A DNA stretch of 64,000 bases. Origin: Clostridium sp. CAG:302 (GTDB lineage: Bacteria; Bacillota_I; Bacilli_A; RF39; UBA660). The stretch is from contig FR887372.1 of the NCBI GenBank assembly GCA_000431795.1, positions 17,276 to 81,275 of the forward strand, written 5' to 3'. The stretch's first letter is position 1. Every line of letters starts with the position of its first letter. Of the stretch, positions 37,578-46,844 are shown piece by piece. The position numbers and the translations under genes are program-made. The notes beneath the pieces are model-generated. The model ran no database searches and was not told the origin of the DNA. It saw nothing but the letters and a program-made list of their open reading frames with translations.

Positions 37578-38135
37578 TTAATTAATAATTATTTTAAGAT
37601 AAATATTTACATATTTATCACCATACTTTTTACTTTTAATTAATTCTAAATTATTATATTTATCTTTTAACTTATCAAAACTATACTCTAATAATAAAAT
37701 TCCTTTATCTAAAAGTAAATCATACTTAGTAACTAGTTCTATTACTTCTTCCATTACTTCCATTTTATAAGGAGCATCTACTAGTACAATATTAAACTTA
37801 ATATTATTATTTTTAAAATATAATAAACTATCTCTATAATCTTTACTAATTATCGTACTCTTACTATTAATATCAAGATTATTAATATTCTTATTTAAAT
37901 ATCTTAATATATCTTTATTATTATCTACAAAATAACATCTACTGGCACCCATAGATAAAGCTTCTATACCAAGACTACCAGTACCACAAAATAAATCTAA
38001 TATGATAGAATCATCAATATAATTTTGAATACTAGCAAACATAGATTCCTTTACTCTACTCATCGTAGGCCTAGTAGTTTCTACATTATATCCAAGCAAT
38101 TCTCTTCCTTTTAAATAACCACTTATTACTCTCAT
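37578..38135 (-). CDS. rsmD: 16S rRNA (guanine966-N2)-methyltransferase
   Basis: 185 residues from MRVISGYLKGRELLGYN. The SAM-binding motif LDLFCGTGSLGIEALSMGA and acidic FVDNNKD are clear; the catalytic [DN]PPY is replaced by DAPY. The start at 38135 overlaps the stop of the YlbF-like gene by ATGA, so it is coupled. Last gene of smpB-ylbF-rsmD. A near-identical but damaged copy lies at 36120-36848. Confidence 0.9.
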   Translation of the reverse strand: MRVISGYLKGRELLGYNVETTRPTMSRVKESMFASIQNYIDDSIILDLFCGTGSLGIEALSMGASRCYFVDNNKDILRYLNKNINNLDINSKSTIISKDYRDSLLYFKNNNIKFNIVLVDAPYKMEVMEEVIELVTKYDLLLDKGILLLEYSFDKLKDKYNNLELIKSKKYGDKYVNIYLKIIIN

Positions 38136-38428
38136 ATATGACAACCTCTTACATTTGTATATTCTTTAAATCTTTTATTAATACCCATAATATAATAAAA
38201 TAGTTCATTATAATACTTCATATATTCTCTATATTCATCATATTTATATATCTTTTCTTTTAAAGATAACTTCTCATAATTATCAGTACTATTATTATAT
38301 CTTTTTATTAAATCTAATAATTCTTTATTACCAATAACTATTCTTTTATAATAATCTAATTTACTAATTAATTCACTACTCTCAAAAGAATCTATTAACT
38401 TCTTAGTTTTATCTATAACATTATCCAT
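38132..38428 (-). CDS. YlbF-like protein
   Basis: 98 residues, helical, starting MDNVIDKTKKLIDSFESSELISKLDYYKRIV and with a KELLDLIKRYN segment as in the YlbF/YmcA (DUF964) family. In B. subtilis ylbF precedes rsmD (ylbH), which supports the call. YlbF/YmcA proteins work with YaaT in RNase Y-dependent RNA processing; whether this short version does so is unknown. Overlaps smpB by one base (TAATG). Confidence 0.7.
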   Translation of the reverse strand: MDNVIDKTKKLIDSFESSELISKLDYYKRIVIGNKELLDLIKRYNNSTDNYEKLSLKEKIYKYDEYREYMKYYNELFYYIMGINKRFKEYTNVRGCHI

Positions 38429-38865
38429 TATCTATATTTAAAGTCCTTTTCTAATTCTCTTTGAATATCTCTTTCTTTAATAGATTCTTTTTTATCATAA
38501 TTCTTTTTACCCTTACATACTCCTATTTCTACCTTACATCTACCTTTTACAAAGTAAAATCTAAGAGGTATTAAAGTATAACCCTCTATTTCTAGTTTAT
38601 TTTTTAACTTTAATATTTCTCTTTTATGAAGTAATAACTTTCTAGTTCTATCTTCTTCATGATTAAATCTATTACCTTCTTCATAAATAGAAATATGTGT
38701 ATTAAGTAAATATATTTCATCATTTCTAATAATAGCATAACTATCTTTAATATTAACCTTACCTTGTCTTACAGACTTAATCTCAGTACCAGTAAGTACT
38801 ATACCCGCTTCATAAGTATCCTCAATTACATAGTCATATCTTGCTTTTCTATTTAATATCTCCAT
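38428..38865 (-). CDS. smpB: SsrA-binding protein SmpB
   Basis: Partner of tmRNA in ribosome rescue. 145 residues: NRKARYDYVIEDTYEAGIVLTGTEIKSVRQGKVNIKDSY, LLHKREILKL, GYTLIPLRFYF and GKKNYDKKESIKERD, then a C-terminal tail. The tmRNA gene itself is not in the window. Head of the smpB-ylbF-rsmD unit. Confidence 0.97.
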   Translation of the reverse strand: MEILNRKARYDYVIEDTYEAGIVLTGTEIKSVRQGKVNIKDSYAIIRNDEIYLLNTHISIYEEGNRFNHEEDRTRKLLLHKREILKLKNKLEIEGYTLIPLRFYFVKGRCKVEIGVCKGKKNYDKKESIKERDIQRELEKDFKYR

Positions 38866-38927
38866 ATATATTCCTCATTTCATATAAATTATATAATGAA
38901 ATAATAAAATAGTCAAATTAAAGAAAA

Positions 38928-38948
38928 AAGATAACATTACATTATCTT
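38928..38948 (-). terminator. Terminator of the M3-like peptidase gene
   Basis: AAGATAA/TTATCTT stem overlapping the stop, followed on the minus strand by TTTTTTC. Confidence 0.65.
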
Positions 38949-39931
38949 CTTAATACCAATTTACTAATATCTTCTGAAGTATCAATCAAATCATCAATAC
39001 TTATATCAATACTTCTAAGTAGTTCAAATCCATCTGCTTTAGAATAATTATTCTTTAGTATCTCTATAATACTATTTAAATCTTTATCACGATATTTAAT
39101 ATATATAGTAGCAGCTATTAGCTGACCGTATAATGCCTCTATCATATTAATATGATGTTCTTTATAATTATATCCTTTTCTTATAGTTCTATTTATACTA
39201 TTAATACAAGCAGTATTAAATATCCTAATCATTTCTATATAACTATATTCATTACCATATTTAGATAAATAATAATCTAAAAATATTATTTCATATAAAG
39301 AAGCTATTGCTTCATTTAAGATATAATCTCTACTAGTATATATATTACTTTGCATAAAAGTAGAAGCATGACCATACTCATGAACTGTACTAGCTATATT
39401 AAAAGCATTTAATCTTTTATAATACTCAATATTAATATAATATTTTTTTAATGATTCTAAATAATATATATTAGCGTTAGAAAAAGGAAAACTTTTTCTA
39501 ATAGTCAGATTATTTTCTTCTATATCTTTATTAAATAATTCTAAATCACTAGAAAAATTTTCTTTAAAGAAAGTTCTTAACATACTCACATACTCTTCAT
39601 AACTATATATATCATTTGGAACTCTACTTGTATCTAAAGGATAATACTTATTTATTTCTTCCCATAAGTTAAAACATATTTTTCTAGTCAAATTATCTAG
39701 TTCTAAATATCTTTTTTTTCTTGCTGATTCTCTTTTTCTTGTGTAAATACTATAATTACTTGGTTTATAACTAAATAATTTACTACCTTTAACTAATTTT
39801 GGTTCAATATTATAAATAAATAGCATCTGACTATATATATTTATCTTTTTTTCTTCACTAGAACTATTTAAATATAAATCTAATAGTGTATTATAATCTC
39901 TTAAGACATTATCTATATTATATGTATTCAT
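38942..39931 (-). CDS. Short M3/M32-like metallopeptidase
   Basis: 329 residues. STVHEYGHASTFMQ (His184, Glu185, His188) and a Glu about 20 residues on (ILNEAIASLYEIIF) form an HExxH...E gluzincin site like that of oligoendopeptidase F and related M3 peptidases. It is only about half the length of a typical M3 enzyme (about 600 aa), with the catalytic part in the C-terminal half. No signal peptide, so cytoplasmic. It may be a reduced oligopeptidase or a related unnamed family. Confidence 0.65.
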   Translation of the reverse strand: MNTYNIDNVLRDYNTLLDLYLNSSSEEKKINIYSQMLFIYNIEPKLVKGSKLFSYKPSNYSIYTRKRESARKKRYLELDNLTRKICFNLWEEINKYYPLDTSRVPNDIYSYEEYVSMLRTFFKENFSSDLELFNKDIEENNLTIRKSFPFSNANIYYLESLKKYYINIEYYKRLNAFNIASTVHEYGHASTFMQSNIYTSRDYILNEAIASLYEIIFLDYYLSKYGNEYSYIEMIRIFNTACINSINRTIRKGYNYKEHHINMIEALYGQLIAATIYIKYRDKDLNSIIEILKNNYSKADGFELLRSIDISIDDLIDTSEDISKLVLRR

Positions 39932-39988
39932 TCTTTTCCCTCTGGTTATATATTATATATAATAATTAAATATTTGTCAAAGTTATAA

Positions 39989-42598
39989 TTATACTCCAAA
40001 ATCTCCTCGTAATTTTTTAGATATATATTTTCTAAGAAAATCAAATGGTATTATACTTAATGATAGTATAAGTATAAATATTAATTCTTTTATATATAAA
40101 GGTTTAGTTTGAAATAAAGTTATACCTGAATAAATAATAATTATTTGAACTATAATAATAAATATTATGATAAGTATAAATACTTTATTTTCTTTTAGAT
40201 GAGCCAGTATATTTAATCTATGTGTTCTAGCATTAAAAGAATTAAATACCGCAATAAAGATAAATAAAGAAAAGAATGCAGTCATCAGATGATCACTATA
40301 TACTATATATTTTATAAATGGTAATTTTAAGAATAGTAATGATATTATTAAAGTATACATTGAAGTAGCAATAATTTCATTAAACATATATTTATTAATT
40401 ATATTTTCTTCTTTCTTTTTAGGAGGTTCTTTCATATATTCTATTCTAGGTACTTCATAAGAAAAGGCAAGACCAGCAAGTGTATCCATAACCATATTTA
40501 TCCATAACATCTGAAGTACAGTAATAGGACTTGGTACCCCAATAAATGGTCCAATTAAAGCTAGCATAATAGCGCTTATATTAACAGTTAACTGAAATAT
40601 AATAAACTTTCTAATATTCTTAAATGTTGTTCTTCCGTATAATATAGCCCTAGATATTGATAGTATGTTATCATCTATTATTACAATATCAGAAGCTTCT
40701 TTTGATACTTCAGTACCGCTACCCATAGCAAATGATACATCAGCCTTTTTTAAGGCTATAGAATCATTTACCCCATCACCAGTCATACCTGTAACTAAGC
40801 CTAATTCTTTAGATAACATAACTAGTCTTTTTTTATCTTCGGGCAATGCTCTTGATACTACTTTAAGATTTGGTATTATTTTTTTTAGTTCATTATCTGA
40901 TAACTTTTCTAAATCACTTGAAGATAACACTATATCATTATTACTAGTTATTATACCAATCTCTTTAGCAATAGAAGTAGCGGTTTCTTTAGAGTCCCCA
41001 GTTACCATAACGATATTTATACCAGCACTCTTTATCAAAGACACACCATCCTTAGCTTCGGCTCTTATATCATCCTTTAAAAATATTACTCCAAGTAAAA
41101 TATTTCTTCTAATACTATCAGTAGGATATATGCTTTGTGATATTGCTAGTGCAATAGCTCTTAGCCCACTATCAGCTTTACTATTTACATAATTAAGTAT
41201 CTTATCTTTATCAAGAGTTCTTCTTTTGCCATCCTTATCAATATAATGAGTACTATTTTTTATTACTATATCTGGTGCTCCCTTAATTAATTTAATTTTC
41301 TCATTATTTTTCTCTATAATAGTAACAGCAAACTTATTCTTACTATTAAATAATATTCTATCTTTTATTAACACACTATTATCTTTTTTTCTTTGAACAA
41401 ATGATAATAATGCTTTATCAGTTAGATTACCTCCAACTACTTTACCTGATGATTCTTCAAGTTCACTCTCGTTATTATATAATAAACTATCTGATATCAA
41501 TGTTTTAAGTTTATCTGGAGTATAATACAAATCATTGTATTCATTTAAGTTACCATCTATAATACTAGATACTTCCATCTTACCCTTAGTTAGAGTACCA
41601 GTCTTATCAGTAAATAGTATGTTCAAAGACCCAGCAGTCTCTATACCAACCATCTTTCTAACAAGGACATTATCTTTAAGCATTTTCTTTGAGTTAGTAG
41701 ATAATACTAAAGTAATCATCATTGGTAATCCTTCAGGAACAGACATTACAAGAACAGAAACTGCTAGTGTAAGTGCTTCAAGAATTAAAGAGAAGAATTT
41801 ATTTAAAGTTATAGTCTCTCTTATAATAGTTAAGTTAAAATTATTTATAATAAATATCTTAGAAAATAAATATGCTACCGCTATTAAAATAGCCGCTATA
41901 TAACCTATTCTACTTATTACTTTAGCCAAATTAGTAAGTCTTAATTTTAATGGAGAAGCATCCTCTTCTTCAGTAAGTACTTTAGCCATCTTACCATACA
42001 AAGTATCCATCCCTATTTTAGTAACAAGTATCAAAGCTTCTCCATCATAAATAGTAGTACCTCTATATACTCTATTTTTTTCAGTAGCTAAGTTTATATT
42101 ATCTATATACTCTTTATATACTTCCTTTGTTTCTCCATTAAGAGATGATTCATCTACTGATAACTTTCCTTTTATTAATATACCGTCTGCCGGAACTTTA
42201 TTACCAGGAGCTAATATAAGTATGTCATTCTTTACTATTTCATCAATAGTTATTTCTTTAGTTTTACCATCTCTTTTTACTAAAACATTTATTCTAGAGG
42301 ACTCTTCTTGCATTCTTTGAAAGGCTTTATTAGAACCATATTCACTAATTGCCGATATCAATGAAGCCACTAGTACTGCTAAAACTATTCCCATTGTTTC
42401 AAAATAATCAAAATCTCTAAATAAAAATATTGTCTTTATAGCTAACGCAATAAGAAGTATTTTTATGATAGGATCTCCTAAAGTTTCTATAAATAAATTA
42501 AAAAAAGTATTTTTATTCTTTTCATTTATACTATTACTACCATATCTTTTTCTTGATTCTTTTACTTCATCATCTTTAAGTCCATTAGTATTATACAT
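39989..42598 (-). CDS. P2-type cation-transporting ATPase, calcium-pump-like
   Basis: 869 residues. N-terminal cation-ATPase domain, actuator loop SLNGET (about 152-157), TM4 with PEGLP (288-292), phosphorylation site DKTGTLT (Asp331), nucleotide domain with KGAPDIV, and GMTGDGVNDSIALKKADV, then six C-terminal membrane segments. The PEGLP motif and overall build match P2A Ca2+ ATPases of Gram-positives (YloB/LMCA1 type); Ca2+ as substrate is inference. Confidence 0.93.
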   Translation of the reverse strand: MYNTNGLKDDEVKESRKRYGSNSINEKNKNTFFNLFIETLGDPIIKILLIALAIKTIFLFRDFDYFETMGIVLAVLVASLISAISEYGSNKAFQRMQEESSRINVLVKRDGKTKEITIDEIVKNDILILAPGNKVPADGILIKGKLSVDESSLNGETKEVYKEYIDNINLATEKNRVYRGTTIYDGEALILVTKIGMDTLYGKMAKVLTEEEDASPLKLRLTNLAKVISRIGYIAAILIAVAYLFSKIFIINNFNLTIIRETITLNKFFSLILEALTLAVSVLVMSVPEGLPMMITLVLSTNSKKMLKDNVLVRKMVGIETAGSLNILFTDKTGTLTKGKMEVSSIIDGNLNEYNDLYYTPDKLKTLISDSLLYNNESELEESSGKVVGGNLTDKALLSFVQRKKDNSVLIKDRILFNSKNKFAVTIIEKNNEKIKLIKGAPDIVIKNSTHYIDKDGKRRTLDKDKILNYVNSKADSGLRAIALAISQSIYPTDSIRRNILLGVIFLKDDIRAEAKDGVSLIKSAGINIVMVTGDSKETATSIAKEIGIITSNNDIVLSSSDLEKLSDNELKKIIPNLKVVSRALPEDKKRLVMLSKELGLVTGMTGDGVNDSIALKKADVSFAMGSGTEVSKEASDIVIIDDNILSISRAILYGRTTFKNIRKFIIFQLTVNISAIMLALIGPFIGVPSPITVLQMLWINMVMDTLAGLAFSYEVPRIEYMKEPPKKKEENIINKYMFNEIIATSMYTLIISLLFLKLPFIKYIVYSDHLMTAFFSLFIFIAVFNSFNARTHRLNILAHLKENKVFILIIIFIIIVQIIIIYSGITLFQTKPLYIKELIFILILSLSIIPFDFLRKYISKKLRGDFGV

Positions 42599-42701
42599 AG
42601 TTCCTCCTTACTAAATAATACTAACTAGTAATAACCTATAGAAGATGTTTTCATAGACAAAAAAAGACTTTAATTTTTTATATTCTATAATATAAATGTT
42701 T

Positions 42702-42754
42702 AACAATGAAGACCTTAGGATTCATTGTTCCTCTTAAGACTACAAACTTAAGAG
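42702..42754. repeat. Twin-hairpin element, copy 6
   Basis: Hairpin 42702-42729 (AACAATGAA, loop with ACCTTAGG, TTCATTGTT) and hairpin 42731-42754 (CTCTTAAG, loop ACTACAAA, CTTAAGAG). The first stem differs from copies 3 and 7-9, but the ACCTTAGG loop is the same. Confidence 0.8.
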
Positions 42755-42763
42755 ATAAAAAAA

Positions 42764-42799
42764 GATAACCAATTATTATAAATATTTATAATAGTTATC
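42764..42799 (-). terminator. Terminator of the TtcA-like gene
   Basis: GATAAC/GTTATC plus an AT-rich inner stem, followed on the minus strand by TTTTTTT; directly beside twin-hairpin copy 6. Confidence 0.75.
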
Positions 42800-42804
42800 C
42801 ATTT

Positions 42805-43644
42805 TTATTTACTTTTTTCATAGTCTTCAAGAAAACTTCTATATATTCCATCTTTTTTAGTGCCAAGTATACAATTTAAATTAACGTTATTCATACTGGT
42901 AAATATATTACGATCAATACTAGGATTTATTTTCTTTAATTCTTTTATTAACTCTTTAATTTCTTTTCTCTTACTCACACTATTACTATTATTATTTAAA
43001 GTAACGCTCTCAGTAAATCTACAAGCACAATTTATAAAGGTTAATTTGTTATAATTTTTCCAAGAAATTATTGAATCTTCCTCTACTAAATATAATGGTC
43101 TTATTAATTCCAAGCCTTCAAAATTATCACTATGTAATTTAGGCATCATTGTCTTTACCTCTGAGCCATAAAACATTGATAATAATGTTGTTTCTATTAC
43201 ATCATTAAAATGATGTCCTAAAGCTATTTTGTTACATCCTAGTTCTTTTGCCTTATTATATAAATATCCTCTTCTCATTTTAGCACACATATAACATGGA
43301 CTATCAAAACTTATTTTATCTACAACTTCAAAAATATCACTTTTAAATACTTTTATTGGAATATTTAATACTTTAGCATTCTCTAAGATATTATTACTAT
43401 GCTTTTCATTGTACCCTGGATTCATTACAACATATTCAGCAGTAAATGGTACTTTACCATGCCTTTCTAGTTCTTGGATACATTTAGCCAGTAAAAAAGA
43501 ATCCTTTCCTCCTGATATGCATACCATAACCTTATCATTCTCTTTAATAAGTTCATAGTCTTTAATTGCTTTGATAAACTTACTCCATATTTCTTTGCGA
43601 TATTTCTTTATTATACTTCTTTCTATTTCTTTATATCTTTCCAT
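42805..43644 (-). CDS. TtcA/TilS-superfamily PP-loop ATPase
   Basis: 279 residues with the PP-loop SGGKDS (44-49), a CYMC pair (Cys117, Cys120), GHHFNDVIETTLLSMFYG and a later CAC segment. This combination (N-type PP-loop, CxxC, third Cys) is that of TtcA, which 2-thiolates C32 of tRNA using a 4Fe-4S cluster. TtcA-like proteins of Gram-positives are often not experimentally assigned, so the exact nucleoside is uncertain. Monocistronic, with its own terminator. Confidence 0.8.
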   Translation of the reverse strand: MERYKEIERSIIKKYRKEIWSKFIKAIKDYELIKENDKVMVCISGGKDSFLLAKCIQELERHGKVPFTAEYVVMNPGYNEKHSNNILENAKVLNIPIKVFKSDIFEVVDKISFDSPCYMCAKMRRGYLYNKAKELGCNKIALGHHFNDVIETTLLSMFYGSEVKTMMPKLHSDNFEGLELIRPLYLVEEDSIISWKNYNKLTFINCACRFTESVTLNNNSNSVSKRKEIKELIKELKKINPSIDRNIFTSMNNVNLNCILGTKKDGIYRSFLEDYEKSK

Positions 43645-43705
43645 CTTTATACTCCCTCAAAAACAAACTACATTAATTATATCATATTTTTTTATATAAT
43701 AAATA

Positions 43706-44329
43706 CTAATTATAATTAAAAGCAGTATATACTGCTTTGGGTTTTATTATTCCTTTTATAAAATCTTTATTTCTAGCTAATATCTCTCTAATTTCTCTAT
43801 ACCATTGACCATAATAATATCTTAAATCAGCCTCTACTCCATAAGACTCTAAATCTAAATTATCAGATAAAAATAATGCTCTATATAAATGATATCTTTG
43901 TGATACTATAACTACCTTATTAGATTTATATACATTTTTTACTCTATATATGCTATCATAAGTAGATATACCATAATTATCAGTAATAATATCTTCTTCA
44001 GGAATACCATGTTCTAGCAAATAATTCTTCATAACAGTAACTTCATCATAGTCATCATTCATATGATCACCCGTTATAAGTATTTTGTTAGATATATCAT
44101 TATTATATAATGATATTCCAGTCTTAAGTCTATCCTCAAGCATAGGGCTAGGTTTGCCTCTTCGAATACCCGCCCCTAGAACAACTATATAATCAATATC
44201 AGTAAGTAATTCGCTATTACCACTTACAATCCTATTTTTAGTAGATAATATAACATAAAAATTAATTATTACTGGTACTAATATAATTACTATTAAAACT
44301 ATTAATATATATTTAAATATCTTCTTCAT
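43706..44329 (-). CDS. DUF218 (SanA/ElyC/YdcF-like) membrane protein
   Basis: 207 residues from MKKIFKYILIVLIVIILVPVIINFYVIL, one N-terminal membrane anchor, then the DUF218 fold: DYIVVLGAGIRRGKPSPMLEDRL, ILITGDHMNDDYDEVTVMKNYLLEHGIPEEDI, and SQRYHLYRAL. The family is linked to envelope maintenance and lipid carrier metabolism in other bacteria. Start chosen at 44329, after TAGGTG. Confidence 0.88.
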   Translation of the reverse strand: MKKIFKYILIVLIVIILVPVIINFYVILSTKNRIVSGNSELLTDIDYIVVLGAGIRRGKPSPMLEDRLKTGISLYNNDISNKILITGDHMNDDYDEVTVMKNYLLEHGIPEEDIITDNYGISTYDSIYRVKNVYKSNKVVIVSQRYHLYRALFLSDNLDLESYGVEADLRYYYGQWYREIREILARNKDFIKGIIKPKAVYTAFNYN

Positions 44330-44383
44330 CTTAACACCTAACATAATTTTACCATATTATCATAATATTTAAAATATAAAATA

Positions 44384-44403
44384 GTGATAAATTTAATTAT
44401 CAC
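44384..44403 (-). terminator. Possible terminator of the gene at 44412
   Basis: GTGATAA/TTATCAC stem with a TATTTTA tail on the minus strand. Confidence 0.5.
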
Positions 44404-44411
44404 CATTCCAA

Positions 44412-44933
44412 TTATAATTCTATTACTCTTACATCTTCTTTATATTTTTTAATTGAAGTAACTATTTTATTCTTATATTGAATAGGAAACATAAGTTTCA
44501 TTTTAGAAGTATTAAAATTTATATTTATAGAATATTTTCCTATTATTATACTTGATATTTGATCCATTTCCAATTCTATTTTACATTTATTAAATTCATC
44601 AGTAATAGTGTTTTCATTTATAATTAATGTACCACCAACATTACCATCTTTAAAGACTTTATAATTCTTTATAAATAAGATCATATAAGATAAATAAGAT
44701 ACTAAAAAGTATATTGATATATATTTTAAAATATTAGTAAAAATAGTAGGTTCTATTCTGTCAACTACAAAAATATAAAATGCAAATACAAATATATATA
44801 ATATACATTTAAATATTTGATTAACTATAATTATATTACCAGCCTTTTCTATCTTCTTAAGTCTTTGGCTTATTACAGTTAATTCATTATAATATTTAAA
44901 TGTTTCCCTTGATGCTTCATATTTTATTTTCAT
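44412..44933 (-). CDS. Small two-TM membrane protein (YcxB-like)
   Basis: 173 residues: a cytoplasmic N-terminal segment, two hydrophobic helices (about 50-66 and 76-96), and a C-terminal beta-rich domain (GGTLIINENTITDEFNKCKIELEMDQISSIIIGKY) resembling YcxB-like C-terminal domains. Function unknown. Between it and the next gene (44934-45050) I see only AT-rich sequence. Confidence 0.5.
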   Translation of the reverse strand: MKIKYEASRETFKYYNELTVISQRLKKIEKAGNIIIVNQIFKCILYIFVFAFYIFVVDRIEPTIFTNILKYISIYFLVSYLSYMILFIKNYKVFKDGNVGGTLIINENTITDEFNKCKIELEMDQISSIIIGKYSININFNTSKMKLMFPIQYKNKIVTSIKKYKEDVRVIEL

Positions 44934-45050
44934 TATTATCTCCCCCTTTCATTAAATTAATGATACATCAAATTATATTTAATATGGTCGCCAGTGCAAC
45001 GACAAATCATATATATTATATTATTTTTTATTGATAGAGTTATAGTTATT

Positions 45051-45554
45051 TTACTTATCTTTTCTTTTTATTCCTTTTAATAGAGTTCCAGTAATACCAT
45101 TTTCTATAACACCTTTTACTGTACCTCTAGTATCAAATCCAAGTACATCATCTACTTTATCAAAAGCATTTTTAACCTTTTTTACGCCACGATCAGACAT
45201 AGTTGTACCTGTTACAGCATCAGTAACTTTAGTAACAAATTTTACTGCTTCAATAGCATTATCAAACTTAATAGTAAAGTTATTTTTAATAGTTTGTATG
45301 TATACTTCACTATTCTTTTGATGAACTTGTACCTTATTATTATATAACTTAATATCACTAATATTTACTATATTAATTACTTTTTTATTTTCTTCTTTCT
45401 TTAAAAGACTTACTTTTTTAATTTCTACCTTTTCAATTATTATCTTTTTTGAAGTAAGTGTTAATAATAATTTATCTTCTACATCATTATAATATACTTC
45501 TGTAGTTAATAATATTACTTCATCTTCCGCTAGTTCATAATTTTCCATATTCAT
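45051..45554 (-). CDS. PH-like domain protein of unknown function
   Basis: 167 residues. The N-terminal ~110 residues (EVILLTTEVYY..LLLTLTSKKIIIEKV..INIVNISDIKLYNNKVQVHQK..FTIKFDNAIEAVKFVTKV) look like a bacterial PH/GRAM-like beta barrel ending in a helix; a helical tail with GFDTRGTVKGVIENGITGTLL follows. Its start region (GGAGGAATGAATATGGAAAAT) is almost the same as that of the Fic gene and of the fragment before the ATPase, because all three lie behind copies of the same promoter repeat. Confidence 0.55.
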   Translation of the reverse strand: MNMENYELAEDEVILLTTEVYYNDVEDKLLLTLTSKKIIIEKVEIKKVSLLKKEENKKVINIVNISDIKLYNNKVQVHQKNSEVYIQTIKNNFTIKFDNAIEAVKFVTKVTDAVTGTTMSDRGVKKVKNAFDKVDDVLGFDTRGTVKGVIENGITGTLLKGIKRKDK

Positions 45555-45655
45555 TCCTCCACATATATTATATCACATAAATACTTCATAACATAGACCT
45601 TAGGCTATGTTATGCCTCTTAAGACTACAGGCTTAAGAGGACATATACAAAAAGC
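45542..45655. repeat. Promoter/twin-hairpin direct repeat, copy A
   Basis: Shares gene start, ribosome binding site, -10 TATAAT (45567-45572, extended TGA) and twin hairpin (45587-45614 with loop ACCTTAGG; 45615-45640 with loop ACTACAGG) with copies B (47728) and C (51928). It lacks the terminator hairpin found in B and C. Counts as twin-hairpin copy 7. Confidence 0.85.
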
Positions 45656-45679
45656 AATAAATTTATAAAATATTATCAC

Positions 45680-46633
45680 CTAAAATTTATTCTTAAAATC
45701 ATTCATAAATTTCTTATATTTATTAAATTCATTATCCTTATTATTTATTTGAAGAACATATAATATTTTTCCATATAGTATATTTATATATTTTTCTTTT
45801 TCTATATCTATATTTCTTTTCTTTAAGTGAGATTCCAAACCAAATTTTCTTATATAATATATTTCCTGTCTTATTTCTTTACGATATTTTGCACTAACCT
45901 GTACTTTTTCATTAACTACTATTCCAGTTACATTTTGATTAGATGATTTATGTATTATATGTATTTTTTTATTATTTAATTCTAATCCTAACTTATATAA
46001 CATTTTTCTTACTTTAACTATAACTTCTCTTGGATTAAATTCTCCTGAAAATGTCATATCATCTGAATATCTTGTATACGATATATTATTTTCTTCACAC
46101 CATAACCCTAATACTTCATCAAACTCTTTCATTACTAAATTTGAAATATATGCAGATGTAGGAGCACCTTGCATTAGATAATCATCATAAGTACATAAAT
46201 AAGTTAATATCATCCCTACTGATTTAGGAAAATATTCTATTGAAAAACAAGAATTGTATACATCTATAAAAGATATATTTTCAAAAAAATCTTTAATATC
46301 TAATTTTAAAATTAATTCTTTATTTAAATGTGGAATAGCATTATCTTTCAAATTAATACCCTTATGGTATGCTTTTGCATATTTAGATATTGCTTTATTA
46401 TCAAGAATTTTTACTAATATTTGCCTTTGAATATGCTTTAAAAGTGAATTTGGTTCATATATCGTTCTATATTTCCCATTTTTCTTTTTTATTTTATATA
46501 TTTTATAATTGTTTTCTATATTATTACTAATAGAATAAATGGTATTCAAATATTTCTTTTTATCTTTACAATTAAACAATTTGAGAGATAGTAAAAATTC
46601 ATTACATTCTTCTTTACCTATGTATTTCCACAT
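45680..46633 (-). CDS. Retron reverse transcriptase
   Basis: 317 residues from MWKYIGKEECN; start at 46633 after GGGAGGTAGTAAAG (the longer ATG frame to 46702 runs through the msd region). RT motifs: LKLDIKDFF (Asp112), QGAPTSAYISNLV, and RYSDD at 188-192 carrying the catalytic Asp pair. Both retron hallmarks are present: NAIPH at 98-102 (NAxxH, region X) and VTG at 235-237 (region Y). There is no maturase or endonuclease domain, so it is not a group II intron. It would copy the msd part of the RNA encoded just upstream. Nearest genes: ATPase upstream, PH-like protein downstream. Confidence 0.93.
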   Translation of the reverse strand: MWKYIGKEECNEFLLSLKLFNCKDKKKYLNTIYSISNNIENNYKIYKIKKKNGKYRTIYEPNSLLKHIQRQILVKILDNKAISKYAKAYHKGINLKDNAIPHLNKELILKLDIKDFFENISFIDVYNSCFSIEYFPKSVGMILTYLCTYDDYLMQGAPTSAYISNLVMKEFDEVLGLWCEENNISYTRYSDDMTFSGEFNPREVIVKVRKMLYKLGLELNNKKIHIIHKSSNQNVTGIVVNEKVQVSAKYRKEIRQEIYYIRKFGLESHLKKRNIDIEKEKYINILYGKILYVLQINNKDNEFNKYKKFMNDFKNKF

Positions 46634-46649
46634 CTTTACTACCTCCCAA

Positions 46650-46822
46650 CTATTGCAGTGCTCATGATATTGTAATATGGAGATGAACTCAAAGCGTAGC
46701 ATAGCGAAGCGACTACATGAAATGTAGGTAAGTTCATTGAAGTATTACTATTAAATCATCTTAAATAAATTAGTCCCTTAACGACTCGTTAAAGTAGGAA
46801 ATAATTCCAATCACCACTGCCG
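46650..46822 (-). ncRNA. Retron msr-msd non-coding RNA
   Basis: Between the ATPase stop and the RT start. Terminal inverted repeats a1 (46810-46820, GCAGTGGTGAT) and a2 (46655-46668, ATCAT-GAG-CACTGC) pair with a 3-base bulge. An msr-side hairpin lies at 46775-46794 (CTTTAACGA..TCGTTAAGG). A long msd-type hairpin is built from GTAATA (46743-46748)/TATTAC (46672-46677) and ATGAACT (46731-46737)/AGTTCAT (46683-46689), with an inner CTACAT/ATGTAG stem. The local GC is higher than in the surroundings. Ends and branching G are not determined. Confidence 0.85.
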
Positions 46823-46827
46823 AGAAT

Positions 46828-46836
46828 ATTATATCA
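46828..46836 (-). promoter_or_regulatory. Promoter of the retron RNA and RT
   Basis: Extended -10 TGATATAAT (hexamer 46828-46833) on the minus strand, about 7 bases before the a1 repeat and just after the ATPase stop codon. A TTGATA at 19 bases is a weak -35. Confidence 0.65.
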
Positions 46837-46844
46837 CAATAATT

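Noticed and set aside
45680..46633. RT as part of a group II intron
   Set aside because: No maturase, DNA-binding or HNH domain and no intron domain V; NAxxH, VTG and the msr-msd region favour a retron.
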